Both the position numbers and the translations under genes were made by a program. 64,000 bases of DNA from the NCBI GenBank assembly GCA_964400735.1, contig CAYNVQ010000002.1, forward strand, positions 310,001 through 374,000, given 5' to 3'. This document shows, one piece after another, positions 1 through 7,570 of the stretch (position 1 is its first letter; each line of letters starts with the position of its first letter). The notes beneath the pieces are model-generated. The model ran no database searches, was not told the origin of the DNA, and worked only from the letters and a program-made list of their open reading frames with translations. This DNA is from CAYNVQ01 sp964400735. Its GTDB lineage: Bacteria; Acidobacteriota; Aminicenantia; Aminicenantales; Aminicenantaceae.

Positions 1-718
1 GAGCATAGATGTCCGATCTCTGATCCACATCCTCGAGCTCGGCCTGTTCAGGGGACATGTAATCCGGCGTCCCGATCAACATGCCTTGAGTGGTCATCCC
101 GTCTCCTTCGAGAAAACGGGCTATTCCGAAGTCCATAATCCGCGTGTTGCCTTCGGAGTCGATCATGATGTTCTGGGGCTTGAGGTCTCGGTGCAGGATA
201 CCATGCTGATGGGCTTCCGCCAGTCCCTCGCAAATCTGTGCGGCGATGGATAGGGCTTTTCCCACAGTAAGCTGTCCGGACCTTTTGATAAACCTTTTCA
301 GGTCTTCGCCCGGCACATATTCCATGGTGATGAAGTGAGAGGTGCCCTCCTCTCCGAGGTCGTACATGCGGCACACGCGCTTATGCGATATTTTCCTGGC
401 CAGCCTCAGCTCGGTGTTGAATCGCTCGATGGCCTTTTCGTCGGCGCTGATTTCCGGGCGGATGAGCTTGAGGGCCACGACTTCTTTGACTCTCCTATCG
501 TAAACCTTATAGACCCTGCCCATGCCTCCTTTTCCCAGCTCCTCGATGACCTCGTATCTTCCGGCGAAAGTTGTTCCCCGTTCCAGTTCTGAGGCAGGCA
601 TTTGAAGCGTTTTGGTAATAGATAGGGCGTGTTCTTCTCCTTCCGGAAGCGGAGTTGCGCATTTCCGGCAAAATCGACTGTCCGGAGGATTGTCCGCCAA
701 GCATTTCGGGCACTTCAT
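1..718 (-). CDS. Serine/threonine protein kinase with N-terminal zinc ribbon (C-terminus beyond window)
   Basis: Reading the minus strand from an ATG at 718 gives an uninterrupted frame that runs off the left edge (239 residues visible). Residues 3-20 form a zinc ribbon with two CxxC pairs (CPKC and CRKC). A Hanks-type kinase domain follows from about residue 53: glycine loop GKGGMG (62-67), VALK lysine at 84, catalytic HRDLKPQN (176-183), DFG (196-198) and a GTPDYMSPEQ activation segment. All catalytic residues are present, so it should be active, phosphorylating Ser/Thr on unknown targets. Related proteins usually carry a C-terminal TPR or sensor region, which is not visible here. The remnant at 3893-4356 has the same kind of zinc ribbon. 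Confidence 0.93.
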   Translation of the reverse strand, partial: MKCPKCLADNPPDSRFCRKCATPLPEGEEHALSITKTLQMPASELERGTTFAGRYEVIEELGKGGMGRVYKVYDRRVKEVVALKLIRPEISADEKAIERFNTELRLARKISHKRVCRMYDLGEEGTSHFITMEYVPGEDLKRFIKRSGQLTVGKALSIAAQICEGLAEAHQHGILHRDLKPQNIMIDSEGNTRIMDFGIARFLEGDGMTTQGMLIGTPDYMSPEQAELEDVDQRSDIYA

Positions 719-1154
719 CTCATATGACCTTCCATCGATTGACCATCATTTTATTAGACGCTCCGAGTTGGGAACTCTTCCCTTTGTCAATTTCTAACAT
801 AGGCGTCTTTTCTTGTCAAACGGCTGCACTCGTCCATAGCATTGGTGATGCCCGCTTTTATCGTTACTCGAAAGCTTCCCTCGATCTGCCATTCCATTGA
901 CTTTCCCAGACTGTTTTTTCAATATCTCCAGATAATATAAACGAGAGAAACGGGCAAAATGGTTACATGGTGCGAAAACCCTAATGGTTCGATAACTGAT
1001 TTATTCCTGAATATTTATCAGAATTTAACAGAAAATTTATATTGAATTAACTTTATCCCCTTAGATTTACCGATCCATAGAAGATAAGTAAATCCTTGAT
1101 GAACCCGGTGCGTGGGGCCAGATTCGGATCGAAATTCCGGGTTTGGCCTCTTTT
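719..1154. other. Non-coding gap upstream of the kinase
   Basis: 436 bp between the kinase start and the end of the DUF488 gene. The central part (about 900-1070) is AT-rich and should hold the minus-strand kinase promoter, but I cannot name boxes with confidence. The short frames here overlap the kinase 5' end or are low-complexity, and none looks coding. Confidence 0.5.
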
Positions 1155-1739
1155 TCAATATGAATCCGGTTTTTCCTTTTCCCAGAACAGAAAAGGATCG
1201 AAAAATCCCTGCCGGGCTGGATAGGTGAGAATCCCGTCTTTGAGCCGGGCAAAGGGAGCGAGCCTATGCTGGCATAGATCGTGTGCGTCCAAAATATGCC
1301 AAATCTTATGGCCTTGACTCGAAAGGTAATCAGAGATGAGCCTTCTGTGGCACTTCCAGTATAATCTTTCCGCGCACATAAAGACGGTCTTTTTTCCTTC
1401 TGCCAGCTCTATGAGCCTTTGAATTCCCGATTTGAACCTATCGCTGAGCATATAGTCGGCATAGATGCGGAATCCTCCAGCCTTCCATCCGGTATTCGGC
1501 GATTGTTCTCCCAGTCCATCTGATTCTTTCCGGTATCCTCCCAGCTCCTTTCCCAGCCAGCGGTATTCGATGGCAGCTTGAGAAAGGCTGGTTTTCAAAT
1601 TATCCCCGTTGAATTGGGGGTATTTGGAGGAGGAAGGGAAAGCTCTGACATCGGCCAGAATTCCTATCCCCTGCCTGTCCAGGATTGAAATGAATTCTTC
1701 TATCTGTCGTATGGAATGCCCGATGGTGTAGAACTCCAT
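1155..1739 (-). CDS. DUF488 domain-containing protein
   Basis: 194 residues, a normal length for DUF488. The N-terminus has the family's typical opening (YTIGHS, then a DVRAFPSSSKYPQFN stretch), followed by an EYRWLGKELGG segment and a late ALFMCAE-type strand (VFMCAERLYWKCHRRLI) with the conserved cysteine and histidine. DUF488 proteins are small cytosolic proteins of unknown biochemical function, sometimes linked to thiol or metal chemistry. It stands alone: the kinase lies downstream on the same strand and a 315 bp gap lies upstream. The start is the ATG that begins MEFYTIGHS, which is where family members start. Confidence 0.9.
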   Translation of the reverse strand: MEFYTIGHSIRQIEEFISILDRQGIGILADVRAFPSSSKYPQFNGDNLKTSLSQAAIEYRWLGKELGGYRKESDGLGEQSPNTGWKAGGFRIYADYMLSDRFKSGIQRLIELAEGKKTVFMCAERLYWKCHRRLISDYLSSQGHKIWHILDAHDLCQHRLAPFARLKDGILTYPARQGFFDPFLFWEKEKPDSY

Positions 1740-2054
1740 TTTCTGAAATTATAGCCCCCATTATTAAGATTTTCAAAAACATCTTTAATCCTTCATACCT
1801 CTCAATCTGAAGAAAAGCTCCTCCACAGCCAGCTGATGATTCAGGCATAGCGGTTCATCTCATCAGGCCTGAGAGAGTGAAGGAGAGAGAAGGAGAGAGA
1901 AAGACGACCTATAACGTGACACTCGAGCGCCCTTTTTTCGCCCTCTGAGGTGATTTCACGGTTTTAGGGATTCTTCTCTGATTTTGGATGTGAATAATGA
2001 CGTGAGCGAGAGGTGCATTGACTTTTTGTGCGCTGAAATGTATCTTTCCCCATT
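1740..2054. other. Non-coding divergent gap
   Basis: 315 bp between divergent genes. It contains a short purine tandem run (GAGAGAGAAGGAGAGAGAAAG, near 1880-1905) and, at its right end, the promoter-like hexamers annotated separately. No coding signal is seen. Confidence 0.4.
2018..2046 (+). promoter_or_regulatory. Putative sigma-70 promoter, possibly giving a leaderless mRNA
   Basis: TTGACT, 17 bases, then TATCTT. The predicted transcription start, near 2053, falls almost on the ATG at 2055, so the transcript could be leaderless. The -35 box matches consensus at five of six positions and the -10 is weaker. This is inferred from sequence only. Confidence 0.3.
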
Positions 2055-2663
2055 ATGTTTGCCCACCATGCTTTATCCAGTTCGAAAAATAGTATTTCTG
2101 CCTTTTGTTTATTGATGTTTTTTCTATTTCTTTTTTGTCTTTTCTTTTCCCCTCGCTTTGTATGTGGTCAAGACGAAAAAATGGTTAGCGCCGAGACCTA
2201 TGTTTCTCATGATGGAGTCCATCCTGGAGGAATGATCAAAATAGCGATTGTCTTGGACATCCTGCCGGGCTGGCACATCCATGGAGCAGAGCTGGCCGAC
2301 CGATTTCTCATCGCTTCGGCCCTGATGATCGAGGAAAATGACGAGATCGAGGTTTTGGAAACCTACTATCCCGAAGCTCGATCACAGCTATACAGCTATT
2401 CAGAAATCGAACTCCAGGTATACGAAGGAGAGGTTGTATTGGGCGCTCTCCTAAAAATCAGCAAGGATGCCACGGTGGGAGAAAAGACCTTGAAGGCTGG
2501 GTTTTTGTTCCAGGCCTGCGATGACCAATCCTGCATGGCCCCCAAGACCCTTGATCTGGAGATCCCCGTCCATGTAGTGCCGCACTCGGCAGAAATCGAA
2601 GAGATCAATCAGGCGGTATTTTCAAAAATAAAATTCAAAAAATATAAATTCTTTCCCTTATAA
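2055..2663 (+). CDS. Secreted DsbD-alpha-like protein (stand-alone thiol:disulfide interchange N-terminal domain)
   Basis: 202 residues: a long hydrophobic signal segment (about 18-40), then an immunoglobulin-like domain resembling the alpha domain of DsbD. The tail motif FQACDDQSCMAPKTLDLEIPV matches the region that holds the two active-site cysteines of nDsbD (here spaced C-x4-C), followed by the conserved P and final strand. In DsbD this periplasmic domain passes electrons from the membrane domain to substrate proteins. Here neither the transmembrane beta domain nor the thioredoxin gamma domain is encoded, so its partner must lie elsewhere; the TlpA-like lipoprotein at 4382-6289 is a possible periplasmic thiol partner. 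The first ATG was kept because it supplies the positively charged N-region. Confidence 0.75.
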   Translation: MFAHHALSSSKNSISAFCLLMFFLFLFCLFFSPRFVCGQDEKMVSAETYVSHDGVHPGGMIKIAIVLDILPGWHIHGAELADRFLIASALMIEENDEIEVLETYYPEARSQLYSYSEIELQVYEGEVVLGALLKISKDATVGEKTLKAGFLFQACDDQSCMAPKTLDLEIPVHVVPHSAEIEEINQAVFSKIKFKKYKFFPL

Positions 2664-2824
2664 AATAGTTGAATCATCCCCTGGAAATTCCCTGTTTTGA
2701 GAAGCCCATCGGCCTCACCGATTCCCGGGTTGTGGAAATCTGAACGAGGTCGTGACGATTCTTTCTAGATGGTATTCGACCATTGTTGAATTTTCAATTG
2801 GCCCGCCCTATAATGGGGCGAAAG

Positions 2825-3223
2825 ATGAAAATTCCCTTTCTGACGAAGCTTCTCCAGGCCATATTGTCTTCTGAGAAGGAAAGGCGCCGTGAGCCCAGGA
2901 GAAAGGATGAACTTCCGATCGAAATGGAAGTCATTTCAGGGCCTGAGGGTTCATCGCATACGAATATCCTTTATGCCCAGATAAAAAATATATCCCCTGG
3001 AGGATTGAAGGTTTTTTCGAATGTGTTCCTGCCGAAAAATACCTCGATAAAATTAAAAATTACGCTTCCCGACTCAGGGAAATCAATCGAACCGATGGGA
3101 AAGTTGGTGTGGATAAACCATGTTGGTGAAAAAGATATCTACGAGATGGGGATAGAATTTAAAAGTGCCTCGCCCCTTATTTTATGCACTCTTCTGGAAT
3201 ACGTCTATACGGATTGGGAATAA
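2825..3223 (+). CDS. PilZ domain protein (possible c-di-GMP receptor)
   Basis: About 132 residues from the ATG beginning MKIPFLTKLLQAIL; an upstream TTG at 2783 would add 14 residues without homology. A basic RRREPRR stretch supplies the PilZ RxxxR arm and NISPGG supplies the (D/N)xSxxG motif, the two parts that bind cyclic di-GMP. A beta-barrel follows (KLKITLPDSGK, GKLVWI, YEMGIEF), ending in the usual short helix. It is probably a cytosolic c-di-GMP effector. It sits alone on the plus strand, with no cyclase or flagellar gene nearby, so its output is unknown. Confidence 0.85.
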   Translation: MKIPFLTKLLQAILSSEKERRREPRRKDELPIEMEVISGPEGSSHTNILYAQIKNISPGGLKVFSNVFLPKNTSIKLKITLPDSGKSIEPMGKLVWINHVGEKDIYEMGIEFKSASPLILCTLLEYVYTDWE

Positions 3224-3293
3224 AGGGGATCGTCATTGTGCATGGATTGATGAGCATTCACATATTAATCAATAAACTCGAAGGAGATTTTTC

Positions 3294-3680
3294 ATGAAAA
3301 CGAGATATGGGTCGCTGATGGCATTTTGGATCGTTTGGCTTATTCTTTCCACAGGGACTTTCGCCCTTGTTCAGGAGACGGATTATGAAGCCCTTCTCGG
3401 AGAGTGGGATGTGCAAACAGAGGACGGGCAGTATTCGTTTGTCTTCACTTTTACGATGGAGAACGATACGTTGAGTGGAATGTTCCAAGGATCAACAGGA
3501 GAGGTCGAGATGGAGAACCTTTCCTACGAGAATAACGAGCTCACGTTTACGGTGAATATCGAGGCCGGCGGGCAGACCATGGAGATCGATTTTACGGCCA
3601 CCATCGAGGGGGATACTCTCGAGGGTTATCTCTCTCTCCAGTACGGCGAAGCCAACATCTCCGGAAAAAAAAGAAAATAG
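3294..3680 (+). CDS. Small secreted beta-rich protein, function unknown
   Basis: 128 residues. A clear signal peptide (about 1-25) ends near TFALVQE. The mature part is short alternating beta strands with repeated TxxGDTLxG-like turns (FTMENDTLSGMF, ATIEGDTLEGYL), a pattern seen in small lipocalin-like or domain-of-unknown-function secreted proteins. A good Shine-Dalgarno (AAGGAG) sits just upstream of the ATG. It ends in a basic KKRK tail. No catalytic motif is visible and I do not assign a function. Confidence 0.7.
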   Translation: MKTRYGSLMAFWIVWLILSTGTFALVQETDYEALLGEWDVQTEDGQYSFVFTFTMENDTLSGMFQGSTGEVEMENLSYENNELTFTVNIEAGGQTMEIDFTATIEGDTLEGYLSLQYGEANISGKKRK

Positions 3681-3892
3681 CTTATTTTAAAGCGTTGATC
3701 ATAATGCCCTTTCTGGTGAAAGGTCTGTTTTCAATAGATTCAGGTTAGAAACCGTTTCAAAGGGAAATACTCGCTCGATTCTTGGCATTGATGGACCTAA
3801 TTAGCGTGTTTGACACATCTTTGTATCCTTGATATTCTTTTTCCAAACAGGATAAGCGGTATTGGCGAGTATGGGAGTTTAGAGGGAAAATA

Positions 3893-4356
3893 ATGGCTGT
3901 TAAATGCCCTAAATGCGAAGCCGAAAATCCTGAAGGCCAAAGGTTCTGCGGAAAATGCGGGACACCACTTCGGTCTCTTGGAGATATTGACGTGACAGAG
4001 ACAAGGAGGCGATCGCTGAAGGGAAAAAAGCCGTTGAGCTCTCTAACCGCTCAGCTTTTTCTTTGTCCTGGTTGGGTTGGACCTACGCTGTGGCAGGAAT
4101 GGAGGAGGAAGCTAAAAAAATACTCCAGGAATTGAACGCCATGTCGGACGCAGGTTATGTTTCCGCTTTTTGGTTCGCTGTCATCTATGCGGGATTGAAA
4201 GAAAAGGATAAGGCTTTTGAATGGCTGGAAAAAGCCTATGAGGAACATTACGAGGTATTGATTTTTCTCGGTACAATTCCGTTTTTTGACTCTATCCGGG
4301 ATAACCCGAGGTATGAGGGATTATGTGAAAAAATCGGCTTAGCCGATTTTATCTAA
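3893..4356 (+). pseudogene. Internal-deletion remnant of a zinc-ribbon/TPR protein
   Basis: The first frame (ATG at 3893) encodes a zinc ribbon, CPKCEAENPEGQRFCGKCGTPL, very like the start of the kinase at 1-718. After about 35 codons the reading shifts to another frame. From about 4000 to 4356 that frame encodes a TPR-like C-terminus (EAIAEGKKAVELSNRSAFSLSWLG, then AFEWLEKAYEEHYE and FFDSIRDNPRYEGL) of the type that ends kinase-TPR proteins. The two halves match the beginning and end of one long gene with the middle (kinase or other domain and most repeats) deleted. In-frame stops separate the frames, so this is most likely a dead gene. The two short frames could be translated separately, but that seems unlikely. 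Confidence 0.7.
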
Positions 4357-4381
4357 AATTGCCTATTTTCCCGTTCCCACC

Positions 4382-6289
4382 CTATTTTGCCATCGCGATC
4401 ATCAGGTCCAGCTCTTTGATCATCTTTTCGTCGTTGCCGCTGTAGCCGATTTTTTTGAAACGGATATTTCCGTTCCCGTCGATGATAAATTTTGTCGGTA
4501 TGCCCCTAACCTTGAAGGCCTCGACAACCTTATCTTCTGTATCGAGCAGAACATGAAACGGATAGTCATTCCCGGTGATGTAATCCAGGGCATTCTTTTT
4601 CTTGTCCTTTTCATTCTGCCAGGTGTTGACAAATAAGAATTCTACCGAAGGATCGTCTTCATATTTTTCGACCACCCGTTTCATACCAGGGAACGATCCT
4701 ACACAGGGACCGCACCAGGTGGCCCAGAAATCCAGGACAAGGATCTTGCCCTTCAAGCTCACCAGCGAAACCTGGTTCCCGTCCAAGTCCTCCAGGCTGA
4801 ACGCCGGCGCCGGCTCGTTCAGCATTTCTTTTCCCAGTCCCTCCCTCAATCGATCCGTGGCAGCCGCGTCCAGCTGGCCGAAATACGCCTCGAAGCCCTC
4901 TTCCCCGCCTTTGACCTCGACATAGGCGTTCCTCAACATGTCCTTCATCCCGGCAGAACTTTTTCCCTCCTCGATGAACTCGGTAAGCTCTTCAAAGGCT
5001 TTTTGGAACTGTTTTTGGGCGATCAAGGCCTCAGCAAAATTTTCGTTCATTTCAGGATCGCTTCCTTCGCTCATCTGAACGGCTTCTTCCAGGGATTTCA
5101 GGGCTTCTTCTGCCTTGCCCTGTTTGGCGAATATTTTTCCATAAGTGGCCACCATGCTGGAAAGAGAGTATTTTTTGATCTGCTCTTCCCATTCTTCTTG
5201 GGTGTAATAGTCAGGCTTTTCTTCGGGATCATCCAGCTGCTTCTTTGCTAGACGGATTCCATTCTGGATGATCTCAGAAGCAAAATTCAGTTCTTCTCCC
5301 TTGTCGAGGAGTTGGGTGGCTGCCATGTTGTAGGCATACGCTTCTTTGATATCCGGGTTGTCTTTCATATACGCTTTGAGATCTTCGATTTGTCCGCTAC
5401 CCAGGTATCCCCGCACCATGTAATAGGCCATGGTGTTGATCATTTTGGATAACGGAAAATCGGCCTTGAATTTTTCCAGGAGTTCTAATTTTTTATCCAG
5501 GTCATGTTCCTGGTTGAATTCCTGGAAGCGTGAGGACTGGGCCTGGTATCCCTGGGGAAATATTTCTCTGGCTTTGGCAGCGATGGCCTCCATTCTATCC
5601 TGCTTTTTGAGCTGTCTGTAACAGTTGACCAGAGTATTCATGGTGTCCTCATCCAGATCTGCTTCCGATGCCACGCCGTCTGCCGCCGATAGGGCTGTTT
5701 CCTCCCATCCTTGGGGTTTGGCCTGGATCAGTGCCCGGATATAGGTGTAAAGGAACTTTTTTTTCATTTCAGGATGAGCCTGAAATTCCCTTTCGAAAAG
5801 CTGGAGAGCCTTGGCCGTATCGGGTTCAATTTCCAAAAACAGGTCCCCCCAGGAAGCAAGAGCCTCGGCTTGGGCGGCCAGCGCACCGGCGATAAGGCCG
5901 CCATCGTCTGTGTAAAAAGGGATAAAATAACCTGTCTTTCGGTTGTTATCGACTTCCTCTGCTGTTTTGAACTTAACGGCTGCGCCATAGGATTCTTTAT
6001 CGGGCGTGAAAGAGGCGACCCATTCTTTACCGCTCTTTTCCATGTCCACCGGAATCACCTTGGGAAAACCAGCCGTGCAGGAATAAGCCAGCATCTGAAT
6101 CTTGTCTGCCGACTGGAAGACTTCTCTATCGGGAGTGAAGGCTATCGTGATGGTTTCTCCCGGTGATGGCTTGTCAGGGGAGACAGCAAATTTTTGAGCT
6201 GGCTTTTTCCCCTGGCTGCAAGAGATTGCCAAGAGAGCAGTAGCGAAACAAACCATGATCGCATAAGAACATTTTTTGGTTCCTTCCAT
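4382..6289 (-). CDS. TPR lipoprotein with C-terminal TlpA-like thioredoxin domain
   Basis: 635 residues. The N-terminus is a lipoprotein signal with lipobox LAISC (Cys24), so the protein should be anchored in the periplasm. Residues about 130-480 are alpha-helical with TPR-like helix pairs (for example YGKIFAKQGKAEEALKSLEEA). The C-terminus (about 495-635) is a TlpA/ResA-type thioredoxin fold with WATWCGPC (CGPC at 526-529) and the cis-proline loop GIPTKF. It should reduce or exchange disulfides outside the cytoplasm; the TPR part may bind clients. Genes of this design are common in Acidobacteriota and Bacteroidota. It is a single gene with its own promoter region. Confidence 0.88.
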   Translation of the reverse strand: MEGTKKCSYAIMVCFATALLAISCSQGKKPAQKFAVSPDKPSPGETITIAFTPDREVFQSADKIQMLAYSCTAGFPKVIPVDMEKSGKEWVASFTPDKESYGAAVKFKTAEEVDNNRKTGYFIPFYTDDGGLIAGALAAQAEALASWGDLFLEIEPDTAKALQLFEREFQAHPEMKKKFLYTYIRALIQAKPQGWEETALSAADGVASEADLDEDTMNTLVNCYRQLKKQDRMEAIAAKAREIFPQGYQAQSSRFQEFNQEHDLDKKLELLEKFKADFPLSKMINTMAYYMVRGYLGSGQIEDLKAYMKDNPDIKEAYAYNMAATQLLDKGEELNFASEIIQNGIRLAKKQLDDPEEKPDYYTQEEWEEQIKKYSLSSMVATYGKIFAKQGKAEEALKSLEEAVQMSEGSDPEMNENFAEALIAQKQFQKAFEELTEFIEEGKSSAGMKDMLRNAYVEVKGGEEGFEAYFGQLDAAATDRLREGLGKEMLNEPAPAFSLEDLDGNQVSLVSLKGKILVLDFWATWCGPCVGSFPGMKRVVEKYEDDPSVEFLFVNTWQNEKDKKKNALDYITGNDYPFHVLLDTEDKVVEAFKVRGIPTKFIIDGNGNIRFKKIGYSGNDEKMIKELDLMIAMAK

Positions 6290-6474
6290 TTTGACCTCCG
6301 ATGTTCAGTGCCCTATTGGAATAATTCAAATATCTAATATAGCCGATTCCTCTATTATGTCAAAATGAGAATATCAATTTTGTGACAGAGATCACCCCCA
6401 ATTTCATCTTTGAAGGGGATTGCCTTTTCATTTAATTATCTTTAGAATTCTGCCAAAATCCTGAATCTAAAAGA

Positions 6475-6933
6475 GTGAGGATAGTGCCATCGGAAAAACG
6501 CCAGTTATTGGACCGGAGGGAGTCTCCCACCAAACCCTTGGGTAAATATATTTTTAAGGGGAAGCGGAAAAAAGCCCGCCGGTTGAACGAGGATCAAAAT
6601 TATTATGTGGACCGTTATGAATCACGCTATCTGGCTTTGGTGCTTTCGATCCTGTTGTTGTGTGTGTTAGATGCCTATTTCACTTTGAAGATTATCCATT
6701 TTGGTGGAGAAGAGCTGAATCCGTTGATGATTAAGTATATCGAAAGGAATCCTGAATGGTGTCTGGTGTTGAAATACCTTGTTACGGTCGTAAGTCTGGT
6801 CATTCTATTGATCCATAAAAATTTCCTCTTTTTCGGTAAAGTCAAGGCTGGCGCCGTCATCTATCTCATTTTTTTTCTCTATTTCATCCTGGTTTTTTAT
6901 GAGGCGGCCATCTTCTTCGGTCACACTCACTGA
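6475..6933 (+). CDS. DUF5658 family membrane protein
   Basis: 152 residues from a GTG start; there is no ATG before the first membrane segment. A basic cytosolic N-terminus (residues 1-50, with RRESPTKPLGKYIFKGKRKKARR and YYVDRYE) precedes three predicted membrane helices at about 52-72, 97-114 and 126-147. The motif LDAYFTLKIIHFGGEELNPLM (aspartate in helix 1 and the ENP-like loop) is typical of the DUF5658 family, whose function is unknown. It is not obviously co-transcribed with its neighbours. Confidence 0.78.
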   Translation: MRIVPSEKRQLLDRRESPTKPLGKYIFKGKRKKARRLNEDQNYYVDRYESRYLALVLSILLLCVLDAYFTLKIIHFGGEELNPLMIKYIERNPEWCLVLKYLVTVVSLVILLIHKNFLFFGKVKAGAVIYLIFFLYFILVFYEAAIFFGHTH

Positions 6934-7065
6934 TACCCTCACGCTCCATTCTGTGAAGCAAAAAAATGTCAATATTTGTTAACGAGTGCGAATAATTGTC
7001 AATTTATCCGCCTTAAATCAACGGCTCCTCATTTATTAATCTTTTATTATCAATAACTTATGATT

Positions 7066-7080
7066 TGGCATGATATTTGC
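7066..7080 (+). promoter_or_regulatory. Sigma-54-type (-24/-12) promoter
   Basis: TGGCATGATATTTGC fits the sigma-54 consensus TGGCAC-N5-TTGC with one mismatch and the exact GG-N10-GC spacing. It lies about 47 bp upstream of the small membrane protein gene at 7127. Expression would then need an enhancer-binding activator; TGTCAA-containing repeats at about 6965-7010 are possible upstream sites. Confidence 0.6.
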
Positions 7081-7126
7081 GATAAAAAAGAGCAATGAAC
7101 ATCTTAAAAGGAAGCGGGAGATAAAG

Positions 7127-7294
7127 ATGAAAAGAAAATTGAAAAAACACTTCAAAGCCATCGGTTTTACCGGAATTATCTGTTCCTGGACGACCCTGGC
7201 CTTTTTGTGGATGGGGTTGATGACAGCCTCTTATGTCGGCTACAGCTTGACAGCCGGGCTCTTTGGGATGGCCATGATTTTGGGAAAGAACTAG
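7127..7294 (+). CDS. Small membrane protein, function unknown
   Basis: 55 residues starting MKRKLKKHFKAIGF, chosen over an upstream in-frame ATG at 7070 because that one overlaps the sigma-54 -12 element and the ATG at 7127 has a better ribosome site (GGAAGCGGGAG). A basic N-terminus is followed by one or two hydrophobic helices (about 12-32 and 36-52). No homology was recognised. The sigma-54 promoter immediately upstream and the terminator downstream support a real, separately regulated transcript. Confidence 0.6.
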   Translation: MKRKLKKHFKAIGFTGIICSWTTLAFLWMGLMTASYVGYSLTAGLFGMAMILGKN

Positions 7295-7295
7295 T

Positions 7296-7490
7296 ATGCA
7301 AATTTCATTTATCTATTTCAGCAATCCGATAGGAGACAGGAGCATTGCTGAGTGGGTGTCTCTGTGGAAGGAAAACGAACTCAAGTCTTTATATTCTGCG
7401 GCTGACATCCCTCAGGCCCATTTTAATCACATAGCGAAGGCAAGCTTTGCCATCGTCTATCCCCATTTAAAGAGCTACTTTAATCACTAG
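7296..7490 (+). CDS. Short open reading frame, possibly coding
   Basis: 64 codons beginning right after the stop of the small membrane protein gene, between the sigma-54 promoter and the terminator at 7530. The peptide (MQISFIYFSNPIGDRS..., with WVSLWKENELKSLY) is mixed in composition, with no signal, membrane segment or recognised motif. There is no clear Shine-Dalgarno. It may be a second cistron or just untranslated trailer. Confidence 0.3.
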   Translation: MQISFIYFSNPIGDRSIAEWVSLWKENELKSLYSAADIPQAHFNHIAKASFAIVYPHLKSYFNH

Positions 7491-7529
7491 GCCTCCACTT
7501 TATCTTCGCGCCTCTAGATCCAATCCTCG

Positions 7530-7560
7530 AACCCCCCTTGACCGGGGGGTTTGCCTTTTT
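7530..7560 (+). terminator. Rho-independent terminator
   Basis: An 8 bp perfect GC-rich stem (AACCCCCC / GGGGGGTT, about 7530-7537 and 7544-7551) with a six-base loop is followed by TGCCTTTTT. It ends the plus-strand transcript from the sigma-54 promoter at 7066 and lies next to the convergent end of the gene at 7571. Confidence 0.8.
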
Positions 7561-7570
7561 CCGGGATTAT

